A stretch of DNA of 18,871 nucleotides from JBNNGK01 sp050268245 (GTDB lineage Bacteria; Pseudomonadota; Gammaproteobacteria; Enterobacterales; Enterobacteriaceae). The stretch spans positions 1 to 18,871 of the forward strand of contig NZ_JBNNGK010000031.1 in NCBI RefSeq assembly GCF_050268245.1, written 5' to 3'. Under the pieces are notes generated by a model. It was given only the letters and a program-made list of their open reading frames with translations, did no database searches and was not told the DNA's origin. Shown in pieces: positions 7,716-16,144 of this stretch. How positions within the stretch are numbered: the stretch's first letter is position 1; each line of letters begins with the position of its first letter. The position numbers and the translations under genes are program-made.

Positions 7716-8108
7716 ATGGCTGAAAATCAATACTACGGCACTGGTCGCCGCAAAAGCTCCGCAGCTCGCGTTTTCATCAAGCCGGGCAACGGTAACATCG
7801 TTATCAACCAGCGCAGCCTGGAACAGTACTTTGGTCGTGAAACTGCCCGCATGGTAGTTCGTCAACCTCTGGAACTGGTCGACATGGTTGGCAAACTGGA
7901 TCTGTACATCACCGTTAAAGGTGGTGGTATTTCCGGTCAAGCTGGCGCTATCCGTCACGGTATCACCCGTGCACTGATGGAGTACGATGAGACTCTGCGT
8001 GGCGAACTGCGTAAAGCAGGCTTCGTTACTCGTGATGCTCGTAAGGTTGAACGTAAGAAAGTCGGTCTGCGTAAAGCACGCCGCCGTCCGCAGTTCTCCA
8101 AGCGTTAA
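7716..8108 (+). CDS. rpsI: 30S ribosomal protein S9
   Basis: The 130-residue product is near-identical to E. coli S9, a small-subunit head protein. Its C-terminal tail (RRPQFSKR here) reaches the P-site tRNA (known). The glycine-rich KGGGISGQAGAIRHG segment is typical. Two in-frame ATGs lie 6 bp apart, at 7710 (MAMAEN) and 7716 (MAENQYYG). The second gives the family N-terminus, but the first sits better relative to GGGA at 7703-7706, so the true start is not certain. Confidence 0.97.
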   Translation: MAENQYYGTGRRKSSAARVFIKPGNGNIVINQRSLEQYFGRETARMVVRQPLELVDMVGKLDLYITVKGGGISGQAGAIRHGITRALMEYDETLRGELRKAGFVTRDARKVERKKVGLRKARRRPQFSKR

Positions 8109-8140
8109 TTTTTTGCTTCGGCAAAACGATATACGCAAGA

Positions 8141-8167
8141 AACCCGGTGTTTCACCGGGTTTTTTTA
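8141..8167 (+). terminator. Rho-independent terminator of rplM-rpsI
   Basis: AACCCGGTG pairs with CACCGGGTT around TTT (8141-8149 / 8153-8161), directly followed by a run of T. It is a classical intrinsic terminator 32 bp after rpsI and separates the ribosomal operon from sspAB. Confidence 0.92.
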
Positions 8168-8261
8168 TGTCTGTAATTTAACATTGCCACACTAAAATCT
8201 GTGGTATATCAGACAATTCGATATGAAATCACCGCGTACCCCCCACAAAACCGGCAAAATC

Positions 8262-8270
8262 TGGTAAACT
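8262..8270 (+). promoter_or_regulatory. Probable extended -10 promoter of sspAB
   Basis: TGGTAAACT at 8262-8270 is an extended -10 element (TG-n-TAAACT). The -35 position, about 8242-8247, has no good match. The surrounding AAAATCTGGTAAACTATCATCC agrees with what I recall of the E. coli rpsI-sspA interval, which supports conservation. Transcription would begin near 8277. Confidence 0.5.
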
Positions 8271-8276
8271 ATCATC

Positions 8277-8564
8277 CACTTTTGCGCCTGTTCGCCGAGC
8301 AGTTGCCGTTAGTTTACCTCCAAGGCCGGATTCAAGACCCTAAGGTTGACCTGCGAGCTGCTGGCATGCGGTCAAGATCATTCAGGATATCAGCCTGATA
8401 TACCCGATAAGATCTCATGCTGCGGCAAGGTGGCAACCGAGCTAACCCGGTGCTTAGATAGCTAAGTGAGCGGCGTGAGAGCGGGAGCCAACGTTGCCAC
8501 AGTATGAAGGATGACGGGTTGTTGATTATTCGCAGTATTTTCTAGATAAAACTTGGAGGTTTTC
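8277..8564 (+). promoter_or_regulatory. Long structured 5' leader of sspAB
   Basis: About 290 nt lie between the probable start site and the sspA ATG. The stretch can form AGATC/GATCT (8375-8379 / 8411-8415) enclosing ATATCAG/CTGATAT (8387-8393 / 8395-8401). A second stem, GTGGCAAC/GTTGCCAC (8430-8437 / 8493-8500), encloses CTTAG/CTAAG (8453-8457 / 8462-8466). A 13-codon reading frame, 8504-8545, ends 19 bp before sspA but has no ribosome site. No known riboswitch class is recognisable to me. Confidence 0.4.
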
Positions 8565-9206
8565 ATGGCTGTCGCTGCCAACAAACGTTCGGTAATGACG
8601 CTGTTTTCTGGCTCGACCGACATTTTTAGCCATCAAGTACGTATCGTACTGGCGGAGAAAGGTGTAAGCGTCGAGATCGAGCAGGTTGAATTAGACAATC
8701 TGCCGCAGGATCTGATCGACCTCAATCCTTACCAAACGGTACCTACGCTGGTCGATCGCGAGCTTACCCTGTATGAATCCCGCATTATCATGGAATACCT
8801 CGATGAGCGCTTCCCGCATCCGCCGCTGATGCCGGTGTATCCGGTGGCGCGTGGTGAAAGCCGCCTGATGATGCTTCGCATCGAAAAGAACTGGTATTCT
8901 CTGATGCATAAAATCGAGCAGAGCAGCGGCCAAGAAGCTGAATCTGCCCGTCGTCAACTGCGCGAAGAACTGTTGGCGATTGCCCCTATCTTTGGTCAGA
9001 CACCGTATTTCATGAGCGAAGAGTTCAGCCTGGTCGATTGCTATCTGGCACCGCTGCTGTGGCGTTTGTCGCAACTGGGTATTGAACTGAGTGGAGCCGG
9101 CTCCAAAGAGCTGAAAGGCTATATGACCCGTGTATTTGAGCGCGATGCGTTCCTGGCCTCGTTGACCGAAGCCGAGCGAGAAATGCGTCTGCAGACGCGG
9201 GGCTAA
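8565..9206 (+). CDS. sspA: Stringent starvation protein A (GST-fold RNA polymerase-associated protein)
   Basis: The 213-residue product is close to E. coli SspA (212 aa). It has a thioredoxin-like N-terminal domain (about 9-88, with NPYQTVPTLVDRELTLYES) and an alpha-helical GST C-terminal domain (about 93-205). SspA binds RNA polymerase, helps phage P1 late transcription, and supports stationary-phase and acid survival, partly by lowering H-NS (known in E. coli). The conserved surface stretch PHPPLMPVYPVARG, needed for activity in E. coli, is intact. The ATG at 8565 has GGAGG 5 bases upstream and gives MAVAANKRSVM; the in-frame ATG at 8553 precedes this ribosome site and is rejected. sspB follows after 5 bp. 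Confidence 0.97.
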   Translation: MAVAANKRSVMTLFSGSTDIFSHQVRIVLAEKGVSVEIEQVELDNLPQDLIDLNPYQTVPTLVDRELTLYESRIIMEYLDERFPHPPLMPVYPVARGESRLMMLRIEKNWYSLMHKIEQSSGQEAESARRQLREELLAIAPIFGQTPYFMSEEFSLVDCYLAPLLWRLSQLGIELSGAGSKELKGYMTRVFERDAFLASLTEAEREMRLQTRG

Positions 9207-9211
9207 GCGTC

Positions 9212-9709
9212 ATGGATATGTCTCAGATGACTCCGCGCCGTCCTTACCTGCTGCGCGCGTTCTATGACTGGTTGCTTGACAATCAATTGACGCCGCATTT
9301 GGTGGTCGATGTCACACGCCCTGATGTGCAGGTGCCGATGGAGTTCGCTCGTGACGGCCAGATCGTACTGAATATTGCACCACGTGCGGTGGGTAATCTT
9401 CAATTGGGCGACAACGACGTGAGCTTCAATGCACGCTTTGGCGGCGTACCGCGTCAGGTCATGGTGCCAATGGCCGCCGTTCTTGCGGTTTACGCGCGTG
9501 AAAACGGAGCGGGCACCATGTTCGAACCGGAAGCGGCGTATGAAGCTGAGGGTACGTTCGAAGGGTTGGACAGCGAGACGTTTCCTTCTGAAAGCCTGAT
9601 GTCAGTGATTGATGGCGATCGTCCCGATGTCGGTGACAATAACGATGCCGATGATGAGCCACCGCAGCCACCGCGTGGTGGTCGCCCGGCATTGCGCGTC
9701 GTCAAATAA
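9212..9709 (+). CDS. sspB: ClpXP protease specificity-enhancing factor SspB
   Basis: The 165-residue product has the same length as E. coli SspB. SspB is a dimeric adaptor that binds ssrA-tagged proteins and N-terminal RseA fragments and delivers them to ClpXP. The folded tag-binding domain covers about residues 1-115 (PRRPYLLRAFYDWLLDNQLTPH and the FNARFGG region). A variable acidic linker follows, then the conserved ClpX-binding tail ending GGRPALRVVK. The RseA link ties it to DegS, encoded about 6 kb away in this window: DegS starts RseA cleavage and SspB-ClpXP finishes it. Confidence 0.97.
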   Translation: MDMSQMTPRRPYLLRAFYDWLLDNQLTPHLVVDVTRPDVQVPMEFARDGQIVLNIAPRAVGNLQLGDNDVSFNARFGGVPRQVMVPMAAVLAVYARENGAGTMFEPEAAYEAEGTFEGLDSETFPSESLMSVIDGDRPDVGDNNDADDEPPQPPRGGRPALRVVK

Positions 9710-9723
9710 CGTGATGTTGTAAT

Positions 9724-9751
9724 AAAAAAGTACAGCTTGCTGTACTTTTTT
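9724..9751. terminator. Bidirectional terminator between sspB and gltD
   Basis: AAAAAAGTACAGC pairs with GCTGTACTTTTTT around TT (9724-9736 / 9739-9751). The A-run and T-run give a U-tract on both strands, so it can stop sspAB from the left and gltBD from the right. Confidence 0.88.
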
Positions 9752-9774
9752 TATGCCTATGGGTTGATACTTTA

Positions 9775-9814
9775 GCCCATAACAAGACCGGACTGAGCCG
9801 GGCTTGTTATGGGC
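9775..9814 (-). terminator. Second hairpin just after gltD
   Basis: GCCCATAACAAG pairs with CTTGTTATGGGC (9775-9786 / 9803-9814), with an inner CCGG/CCGG pairing around ACTGAG. It lies 7 bp past the gltD stop. It lacks a U-tract in the gltD direction, so it may act as a 3'-end stabiliser ahead of the real terminator at 9724-9751. Confidence 0.6.
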
Positions 9815-9821
9815 AATACGA

Positions 9822-11240
9822 TCACACTTCCAAATAGTTCATGATGCCGTCGGCAGCTTTACGCCCTTCGGCAATCGCGGTGACCACCAGATCAGAACCG
9901 CGCACCGCATCGCCACCGGCGAAGATTTTTGGATTGCTGGTCTGGAAAGCGTTATCGATACCTTCGGGTGCTACGATGCGCCCTTGCTTATCCAGCTCTA
10001 CCGCATGGGCAGCCAGCCAATCCATGTTATGCGGACGGAAACCAAACGCCATCACCACGGCATCAGCACTGAGTACATGCTCCGACCCCGGTACCTGCTC
10101 CGCCACCTGACGGCCATGGGCGTCTGGAGCACCCAATTGGGTACGTACCATCTTCACGCCAGCAACATGGCCTGCGCTGTTCAGTTCAATACTCAGAGGT
10201 TGCAGGTTGAATTTGAATTCCACGCCTTCCTCACGTGCATTTTTCACTTCGCGTTTGGAGCCCGGCATATTGGTTTCATCACGGCGGTAAGCACAGGTAA
10301 CCTGCGTTGCCCCTTGACGGATGGATGTGCGAACACAGTCCATCGCGGTATCGCCCCCGCCAAGCACCACGACGCGTTTGCCTTCCATATTAACGTAAGG
10401 CTCGTCCTCAGTAGCTTGATACCCCATCAACTGCTTGGTGTTGGCAATCAGGAAGGGCAGCGCGTCATAGACGCCCGGCGCATCTTCATTGTCTAATCCA
10501 CCACGCATTGATTGGTAAGTACCGACGCCAAGGAAGACCGCATCGTATTCATTTAACAGCGCGTCCATCGCGACATCTTTGCCGACTTCGGTATTTAGTT
10601 GGAATTCAATGCCCATCTCGCTGAAAATTTGACGACGTTTCACCATCACCTCTTTTTCCAGCTTGAAGGCGGGAATACCGAAGGTCAGCAGACCGCCAAT
10701 CTCGGGGTGGCGGTCATAAACGACTGCTTTGACGCCGTTCCGGGTCAACACGTCAGCACAGGCCAAGCCTGCGGGGCCAGCACCGATAATGGCGACACGC
10801 TTACCGGTTGGTTGTACGTGAGACATATCGGGTTTCCAGCCCATCTCGATCGCTTTATCGTTGATATAGCGTTCGATATTACCGATGGTCACGGCACCAA
10901 ACTCGTCGTTGAGGGTACAAGAGCCTTCGCAGAGGCGATCTTGCGGACAGACGCGTCCGCAGACTTCCGGTAAGCTATTGGTCTGGTGCGCTAAATCCGC
11001 CGCTTCCATAATACGGCCTTCATTCGCCAGTTTTAGCCAGTTCGGAATATAGTTGTGAACCGGGCATTTCCATTCGCAATAAGGGTTGCCGCAATCAAGG
11101 CAGCGATCGGCCTGCGCTTTAGCCTGAGTTTCCGAAAACGGCTCGTAAATCTCTACAAACTCAATTTTACGGATCTTCAGCGGTTTCTTTGGCGGATCAA
11201 CACGCTGCAAGTCGATAAATTGATAAACATTCTGACTCAT
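9822..11240 (-). CDS. gltD: Glutamate synthase (NADPH), small subunit GltD
   Basis: The 472-residue product has the same length as E. coli GltD. It takes electrons from NADPH to FAD and passes them through [4Fe-4S] clusters to GltB for synthesis of glutamate from glutamine and 2-oxoglutarate. Two cysteine sets lie near the N-terminus: Cys47, 50, 55, 59 and Cys94, 98, 104, 108. GAGPAG (153-158) is the FAD-binding Rossmann motif and GGGDTA (294-299) the NADPH-binding one. A C-terminal GGDAVRGSDLVV segment completes the FAD site. The ATG at 11240 gives MSQNVYQFIDL and follows AGAGGT at 6-base spacing. An upstream in-frame start at 11411 would run inside gltB and is rejected. The gap to gltB is 10 bp. 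Confidence 0.98.
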   Translation of the reverse strand: MSQNVYQFIDLQRVDPPKKPLKIRKIEFVEIYEPFSETQAKAQADRCLDCGNPYCEWKCPVHNYIPNWLKLANEGRIMEAADLAHQTNSLPEVCGRVCPQDRLCEGSCTLNDEFGAVTIGNIERYINDKAIEMGWKPDMSHVQPTGKRVAIIGAGPAGLACADVLTRNGVKAVVYDRHPEIGGLLTFGIPAFKLEKEVMVKRRQIFSEMGIEFQLNTEVGKDVAMDALLNEYDAVFLGVGTYQSMRGGLDNEDAPGVYDALPFLIANTKQLMGYQATEDEPYVNMEGKRVVVLGGGDTAMDCVRTSIRQGATQVTCAYRRDETNMPGSKREVKNAREEGVEFKFNLQPLSIELNSAGHVAGVKMVRTQLGAPDAHGRQVAEQVPGSEHVLSADAVVMAFGFRPHNMDWLAAHAVELDKQGRIVAPEGIDNAFQTSNPKIFAGGDAVRGSDLVVTAIAEGRKAADGIMNYLEV

Positions 11241-11250
11241 TATTGACCTC

Positions 11251-14200
11251 TTACTGCGCCTGAACCCGCAGCTCGGCTGCGGAACGACTACGGTGACCCA
11301 ACAATGCTTTAACATCACTGGACTTCGGCTTAACCAGAGCGAACTTCGGCGCCCATTCCGGCCAGTTGGCCAGGATCTCTTCCGCGCGTGACGAGCCGGT
11401 CGCCTGCACATGCTCGGTAATCAGCCCGCGCAGGTGCTCTTCATGAATGGCTAACTGGTCGACATCTAACACTTCTACCAATTCTGGATTCACGCGTTTG
11501 CGGAACTCACCGTCTTCATCTAACACGTAGGCAAAGCCGCCGGTCATACCTGCGCCAAAGTTAATACCAGTTTTACCCAGCACACAAACGATCCCGCCGG
11601 TCATGTATTCGCAGCCGTTGTCGCCGATGCCTTCAACCACGGTGATAGCACCGGAGTTACGTACCGCGAAACGTTCGCCAGCACGGCCTGCAGCAAACAG
11701 CTTACCGCCGGTAGCACCGTACAGACAGGTATTGCCGATAATGCTAGCTTCAAAGCTGCGGAAAGCGGAGCCGACCGGTGGACGGACGGCAATGCTGCCA
11801 CCGGCCATGCCTTTACCGACGTAGTCATTAGCGTCACCGGTCAGCGTCAATTCAACGCCGCCCGCGTTCCAGACGCCAAAGCTTTGGCCGGCGGTGCCGG
11901 AGAAGTGAGCCTTGATCGGATCGGCCGCCATGCCTTGATCGCCATGCAGCGCAGCAATAGTGCCGGACAACGTTGCCCCTACGGAGCGATCGGTGTTGCG
12001 AATATCGAAGTAGAAGGTTTTGCTCTGTTTACTTTCGACAAACGGCTCGGCTTGCGTCAGCAATTCTTTGTTTAGCAGGCCACGATCGAACGGTGGGTTG
12101 CTGCTTTCCGTGCAATGCAGCGCCTTGCCGGGATGTGGCGTGGCGGTTTGCAACAGCGGTGACAAGTCCAGCTTGTTCTGCTTGGCGGAAATACCGTCCA
12201 GCTCGCTCAGGAACTCAGTGCGGCCAATCAGATCCACCAGTTGGCTCACGCCCAGTGACGCCATGATCTCACGAGTTTCACGTGCGATGAACTGGAAGTA
12301 GTTAACGACACGTTCAGGCAGCCCGTGATAGTGATCGCGACGCAGTTTTTCATCTTGAGTAGCCACACCGGTTGCGCAGTTGTTCAGGTGGCAAATACGT
12401 AAGTATTTACAACCCAGCGCCACCATTGGGCCAGTGCCGAAGCCGAAGCTTTCCGCACCCAGAATCGCGGCTTTAACAATATCGACGCCGGTTTTCAAAC
12501 CGCCATCCACTTGTAAACGGATTTTGTGGCGCAGGCCATTGGCTACTAGCGCCTGTTGGGTTTCTACCAGACCCAACTCCCACGGACAACCGGCATACTT
12601 GACGGAAGAGAGTGGGCTGGCACCGGTACCGCCGTCGTAGCCCGCGATGGTGATCAGATCGGCATAGGCTTTCGCCACGCCGGTGGCAATGGTTCCCACA
12701 CCCGGCTCAGAAACCAATTTCACTGAAATAACGGCTTTAGGGTTCACCTGTTTGAGGTCGAAAATCAACTGAGCCAAATCTTCAATCGAATAGATATCGT
12801 GGTGCGGCGGTGGTGAAATCAGCGTGACGCCTGGCACCGAATAACGCAGTTTAGCGATGTATGGCGTAACTTTATCACCCGGTAACTGGCCTCCTTCACC
12901 CGGTTTTGCACCTTGGGCGACTTTAATCTGGATTACATCCGCGTTAATCAGATAGGCCGGGGTGACGCCGAAACGGCCGGAAGCCACCTGTTTAATGCGG
13001 GAAACTTTCTGGGTGCCATAGCGTGCGGGATCTTCGCCGCCCTCACCGGAGTTGGAAAAACCGCCGATGCTGTTCATGGCAATGGCCAGCGACTCATGCG
13101 CTTCAGGGCTTAACGCACCGATCGACATGGCTGCCGTGTCAAAACGGCTAAACAGAGATTCTGCTGGCTCGACCTGATCAACTGGGATCGGGGCGCCCTT
13201 CGGGGTAATGGCCAGCAGATCGCGTAGCGTGGCTACTGGGCGTTCGTTAACCAGTTGGGCGTAAGCTTGGTAATCGCTGTAATCGCCGCTGTGCACGGCT
13301 TTTTGTAACGTGCTGACCACATCCGGGTTGTAAGCATGGTATTCGCCGCCGTGGACGAATTTCAGCAGGCCGCCTTGATCCAGCGGTTTACGTTTCAGCC
13401 AAGCACGTTTCGCTAGATTTTGCAGGTCTTGCTGGAAGTCACTGAAGCTGGCACCGTTGATGCGGTTAACGACACCCCGGAAACACAGATCGGACAAATC
13501 ACGATGCAGGCCAACGGCCTCGAACAATTTCGAACAGCGATAAGACGCGATGGTCGAAATGCCCATTTTGGACATGATCTTATACAGCCCTTTATTGATG
13601 CCGTTGCGGTAATTCAGCATCACGTCGCGGTATTTTTTGTCGATAGTCTGGTTATCTACCATCTTAGCCAGTGTTTCATAGGCCAGATAAGGGTAGATAG
13701 CGGTGGCACCAAAGCCCAGCAATACGGCAAAGTGGTGTGGATCGCGGGCGCTGGCGGTTTCAACGATGATGTTGGCGTCACAGCGCAGGTTTTTTTCCAC
13801 CAGTCGGGTTTGCAGCGCACCAACCGCCATCGGTGCTGGCACCGGCAAACGGTTCGGGCTAATAGCGCGATCGGACAACACCAACATGACCACACCGTCA
13901 CGCACCTTTTGCTCCGCTTCATCACACAAGGCACGGATCTTCTGCTCCAGATCCTGCTCGGCAGGGTCAAAGGTCAGATCCACGGTGTCGGCGCGATAAT
14001 ATTCGCCTTCCAGCGTGGTGAGCTGCTTGAAGTCTGAGTACAGCAGTATTGGCGACTTAAAGCTCAAACGGTGTGCCTGGCCTTCTGCCTCACAGAACAC
14101 GTTCATTTCACGGCCGATGTTCGTGGAGAGTGACATAACATGCGCTTCGCGCAGTGGGTCGATCGGCGGGTTAGTGACCTGAGCGAACTGTTGGCGGAAA

Positions 14201-15711
14201 TAGTCGTAAATAATACGTGGGCGGCTAGAGAGCACGGCAAAGGGGGTATCGTCACCCATGGAACCGGTCGCCTCTTGGCCGATTTCACCTAACACGCGCA
14301 GCACCTGATCCAGCTCTTCGCTGCTGTACCCAAACTGCTTCTGATAGGTTTCCAACTGTGCGTCGTCTAGTTCGCGGCTGCCGACTTGATCGGTAGGCAG
14401 ATCCTCAAATGGCACCAAACGTTTGACGTTTTTCTCCATCCACTCTTTATACGGATGGCGGCTTTTTAAATCGTTGTCGGTTTCGGCAGAGTGAAGAATA
14501 CGGCCGCTGCGGGTATCGATTACCATCAGTTCGCCGGGGCCGACGCGGCCTTTTTCTAGCACTTCATCCGGCTGGTAATCCCAGATGCCGACTTCTGAGG
14601 CACAGGTGATCAGCTTGTCTTTGGTGATCACATAGCGTGCAGGCCGTAGACCGTTACGGTCAAGGTTACATGCCGCGTAGCGGCCATCGGACATCACGAT
14701 GCCCGCAGGGCCATCCCACGGCTCCATGTGTATCGAGTTAAAGTCGAAGAAAGCACGCAGATCGCTGTCCATGTCTGGATTGTTCTGCCAGGCCGGTGGT
14801 ACCAGCAAGCGCATGGCGCGGATTAAATCCATGCCGCCTGCCAGCAGCAGCTCCAGCATGTTATCTAATGAGCTGGAATCAGAGCCGGTTTCATTAACAA
14901 AGGGGGCAGCAGACTGTAAATCCGGGATCAGCGGCGTTTGGAATTTGTAGGTACGCGCGCGCGCCCACTGGCGGTTACCCGTAATGGTATTGATCTCGCC
15001 GTTGTGTGCCAGGTAGCGAAACGGTTGCGCTAGCGGCCAGCGCGGCACGGTGTTGGTTGAGAAGCGCTGATGGAATAGGCAGATAGCTGACTCAAGGCGC
15101 AGATCTGCCAGATCCAGATAAAAACGTGGCAGGTCTGCTGGCATGCACAGACCTTTGTAGATCGTCACTAAGTTAGAGAAGCTGCACACGTAGAAACTGT
15201 CGTCTTGCACGCGCTTTTCAATACGGCGGCGCGCGACAAACAGGCGGCGCTCCATATCGCGTGGGCGCCAGCCTGCGGGGGCGTTGACGAAGATTTGCTC
15301 AATGCGCGGCAAGGAAGAGAGTGCGATCTCACCGAGTACATCGGGATTGGTAGGGACTTCACGCCAGCCTACGATCGACAGCGTTTCATTTTGTAGTTCT
15401 TCTTCTACGATACGGCGGCTGGCACGCGCTTCCTCTTCATTTTGGCTGAGGAACATCATGCCAATGGCGTAGTTTTTGGCTAAACGCCAGCCGCGCTCTT
15501 CCGCAACCATACGGAAAAAGCGATCCGGTTTTTGCAATAACAGGCCGCAACCGTCGCCAGTCTTGCCGTCAGCAAGAATTGCGCCACGGTGCTGCATGCG
15601 AGCCAGTGCGTGAATGGCGGTGCGCACTACCTTATGGCTAGGTTCGCCTTCTATGTGGGCGATCAGGCCGAAACCACAGTTGTCCCTCTCTTGGGATTTG
15701 TCGTACAACAT
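11251..15711 (-). CDS. gltB: Glutamate synthase (NADPH), large subunit GltB
   Basis: The 1486-residue product is the GOGAT large subunit, central to ammonia assimilation together with glutamine synthetase. Cys12 in RDNCGFGLIAH should become the catalytic Cys1 of the type-2 glutamine amidotransferase domain (about 12-420) once an 11-residue propeptide is removed. The FMN synthase domain (about 790-1180) contains GGEDPARYGTQKVSRIKQ and GYDGGTGASPLSS. The 3Fe-4S cysteines are in CKYLRICHLNNC. The C-terminal GXGXG beta-helix domain ends HRSRSAAELRVQAQ. I chose the ATG at 15711 (MLYDKSQERDN) because GGGGAGG lies 9 bases upstream. A GTG at 15747 would add twelve residues, and E. coli is annotated with a longer propeptide, so the start is likely but not proven. 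Confidence 0.97.
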   Translation of the reverse strand: MLYDKSQERDNCGFGLIAHIEGEPSHKVVRTAIHALARMQHRGAILADGKTGDGCGLLLQKPDRFFRMVAEERGWRLAKNYAIGMMFLSQNEEEARASRRIVEEELQNETLSIVGWREVPTNPDVLGEIALSSLPRIEQIFVNAPAGWRPRDMERRLFVARRRIEKRVQDDSFYVCSFSNLVTIYKGLCMPADLPRFYLDLADLRLESAICLFHQRFSTNTVPRWPLAQPFRYLAHNGEINTITGNRQWARARTYKFQTPLIPDLQSAAPFVNETGSDSSSLDNMLELLLAGGMDLIRAMRLLVPPAWQNNPDMDSDLRAFFDFNSIHMEPWDGPAGIVMSDGRYAACNLDRNGLRPARYVITKDKLITCASEVGIWDYQPDEVLEKGRVGPGELMVIDTRSGRILHSAETDNDLKSRHPYKEWMEKNVKRLVPFEDLPTDQVGSRELDDAQLETYQKQFGYSSEELDQVLRVLGEIGQEATGSMGDDTPFAVLSSRPRIIYDYFRQQFAQVTNPPIDPLREAHVMSLSTNIGREMNVFCEAEGQAHRLSFKSPILLYSDFKQLTTLEGEYYRADTVDLTFDPAEQDLEQKIRALCDEAEQKVRDGVVMLVLSDRAISPNRLPVPAPMAVGALQTRLVEKNLRCDANIIVETASARDPHHFAVLLGFGATAIYPYLAYETLAKMVDNQTIDKKYRDVMLNYRNGINKGLYKIMSKMGISTIASYRCSKLFEAVGLHRDLSDLCFRGVVNRINGASFSDFQQDLQNLAKRAWLKRKPLDQGGLLKFVHGGEYHAYNPDVVSTLQKAVHSGDYSDYQAYAQLVNERPVATLRDLLAITPKGAPIPVDQVEPAESLFSRFDTAAMSIGALSPEAHESLAIAMNSIGGFSNSGEGGEDPARYGTQKVSRIKQVASGRFGVTPAYLINADVIQIKVAQGAKPGEGGQLPGDKVTPYIAKLRYSVPGVTLISPPPHHDIYSIEDLAQLIFDLKQVNPKAVISVKLVSEPGVGTIATGVAKAYADLITIAGYDGGTGASPLSSVKYAGCPWELGLVETQQALVANGLRHKIRLQVDGGLKTGVDIVKAAILGAESFGFGTGPMVALGCKYLRICHLNNCATGVATQDEKLRRDHYHGLPERVVNYFQFIARETREIMASLGVSQLVDLIGRTEFLSELDGISAKQNKLDLSPLLQTATPHPGKALHCTESSNPPFDRGLLNKELLTQAEPFVESKQSKTFYFDIRNTDRSVGATLSGTIAALHGDQGMAADPIKAHFSGTAGQSFGVWNAGGVELTLTGDANDYVGKGMAGGSIAVRPPVGSAFRSFEASIIGNTCLYGATGGKLFAAGRAGERFAVRNSGAITVVEGIGDNGCEYMTGGIVCVLGKTGINFGAGMTGGFAYVLDEDGEFRKRVNPELVEVLDVDQLAIHEEHLRGLITEHVQATGSSRAEEILANWPEWAPKFALVKPKSSDVKALLGHRSRSAAELRVQAQ

Positions 15712-15779
15712 ATCAGTGAACCTCCCCAGGCTCTGCGTGACTCTCACAACCCATTCATGAGCGCGCCGATCGGCGGTGG

Positions 15780-15891
15780 GCAGAATTCCAATCAGCGAGT
15801 GACCCTCGCCAATCTGCTTTTCCGCCCTCCGTTAAGGGCCTCTCGTGACGGTTATCACAAGTGGTGAAGACTTGTTTTAAGAGGGAGTCTT
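15780..15891 (-). promoter_or_regulatory. Structured leader upstream of gltB
   Basis: On the minus strand the leader can form AAGACT/AGTCTT (15886-15891 / 15867-15872) or ACAAGT/ACTTGT (15870-15875 / 15857-15862). These two share bases and exclude one another. GCCCT/AGGGC (15835-15839 / 15824-15828) comes next, then GCGAG/CTCGC (15805-15809 / 15795-15799) inside GCAGA/TCTGC (15813-15817 / 15780-15784). The arrangement could be an attenuator or protein-binding leader. I recognise no known riboswitch class. Confidence 0.4.
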
Positions 15892-15951
15892 AAATTACTG
15901 CATAAATATGACGAGCTGTTTGCCCGTCCAGAAAGCTTCCAGCGGATAGCC

Positions 15952-15980
15952 AACTTAGCGAGAAAGAATACGCAGGTCAA
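15952..15980 (-). promoter_or_regulatory. Probable sigma-70 promoter of gltBD
   Basis: On the minus strand TTGACC (15975-15980) and TAAGTT (15952-15957) are separated by exactly 17 bp. Transcription would begin near 15945, giving a leader of about 235 nt. The AT-rich DNA further upstream (16001-16310) would suit Lrp and IHF, which regulate gltBDF in E. coli (known), but I do not identify their sites one by one. Confidence 0.6.
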
Positions 15981-16128
15981 ATATAGGCATAAGTGCCTTT
16001 TTTCATCGGTTATTTTAAATTAACTCATTGATATTTGGATTTTTTGTTGCTTATTTGTTGCCGATTTCGACGGTCAGGACCGCAAGAGAAATGTGAGCTG
16101 TCTCACTGTAGTGCAATGCTTGAATCTG

Positions 16129-16144
16129 TGCACCATGCTAGTGC
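16129..16144. promoter_or_regulatory. NtrC-like enhancer site in the gltB-yhcC control region
   Basis: TGCACCATGCTAGTGC resembles the NtrC (GlnG) consensus TGCACCA-N3-TGGTGCA. The left half is perfect and the right half has one internal mismatch plus a differing last base. It lies about 190 bp upstream of the sigma-70 gltB promoter and about 260 bp upstream of yhcC. Function is inference. Confidence 0.4.

Noticed and set aside
8201..8398. 65-residue ORF upstream of sspA
   Set aside because: It overlaps the probable sspA promoter and leader, has no ribosome site and shows no recognisable family pattern.
8504..8545. 13-codon upstream ORF before sspA
   Set aside because: No Shine-Dalgarno sequence precedes it, so it is mentioned only in the leader finding and not called as a gene.
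9804..10496. 230-residue plus-strand ORF opposite gltD
   Set aside because: It is antisense to the conserved gltD, with no ribosome site and no family resemblance.
13420..14037. 205-residue plus-strand ORF opposite gltB
   Set aside because: It is a shadow of the strongly conserved gltB frame.
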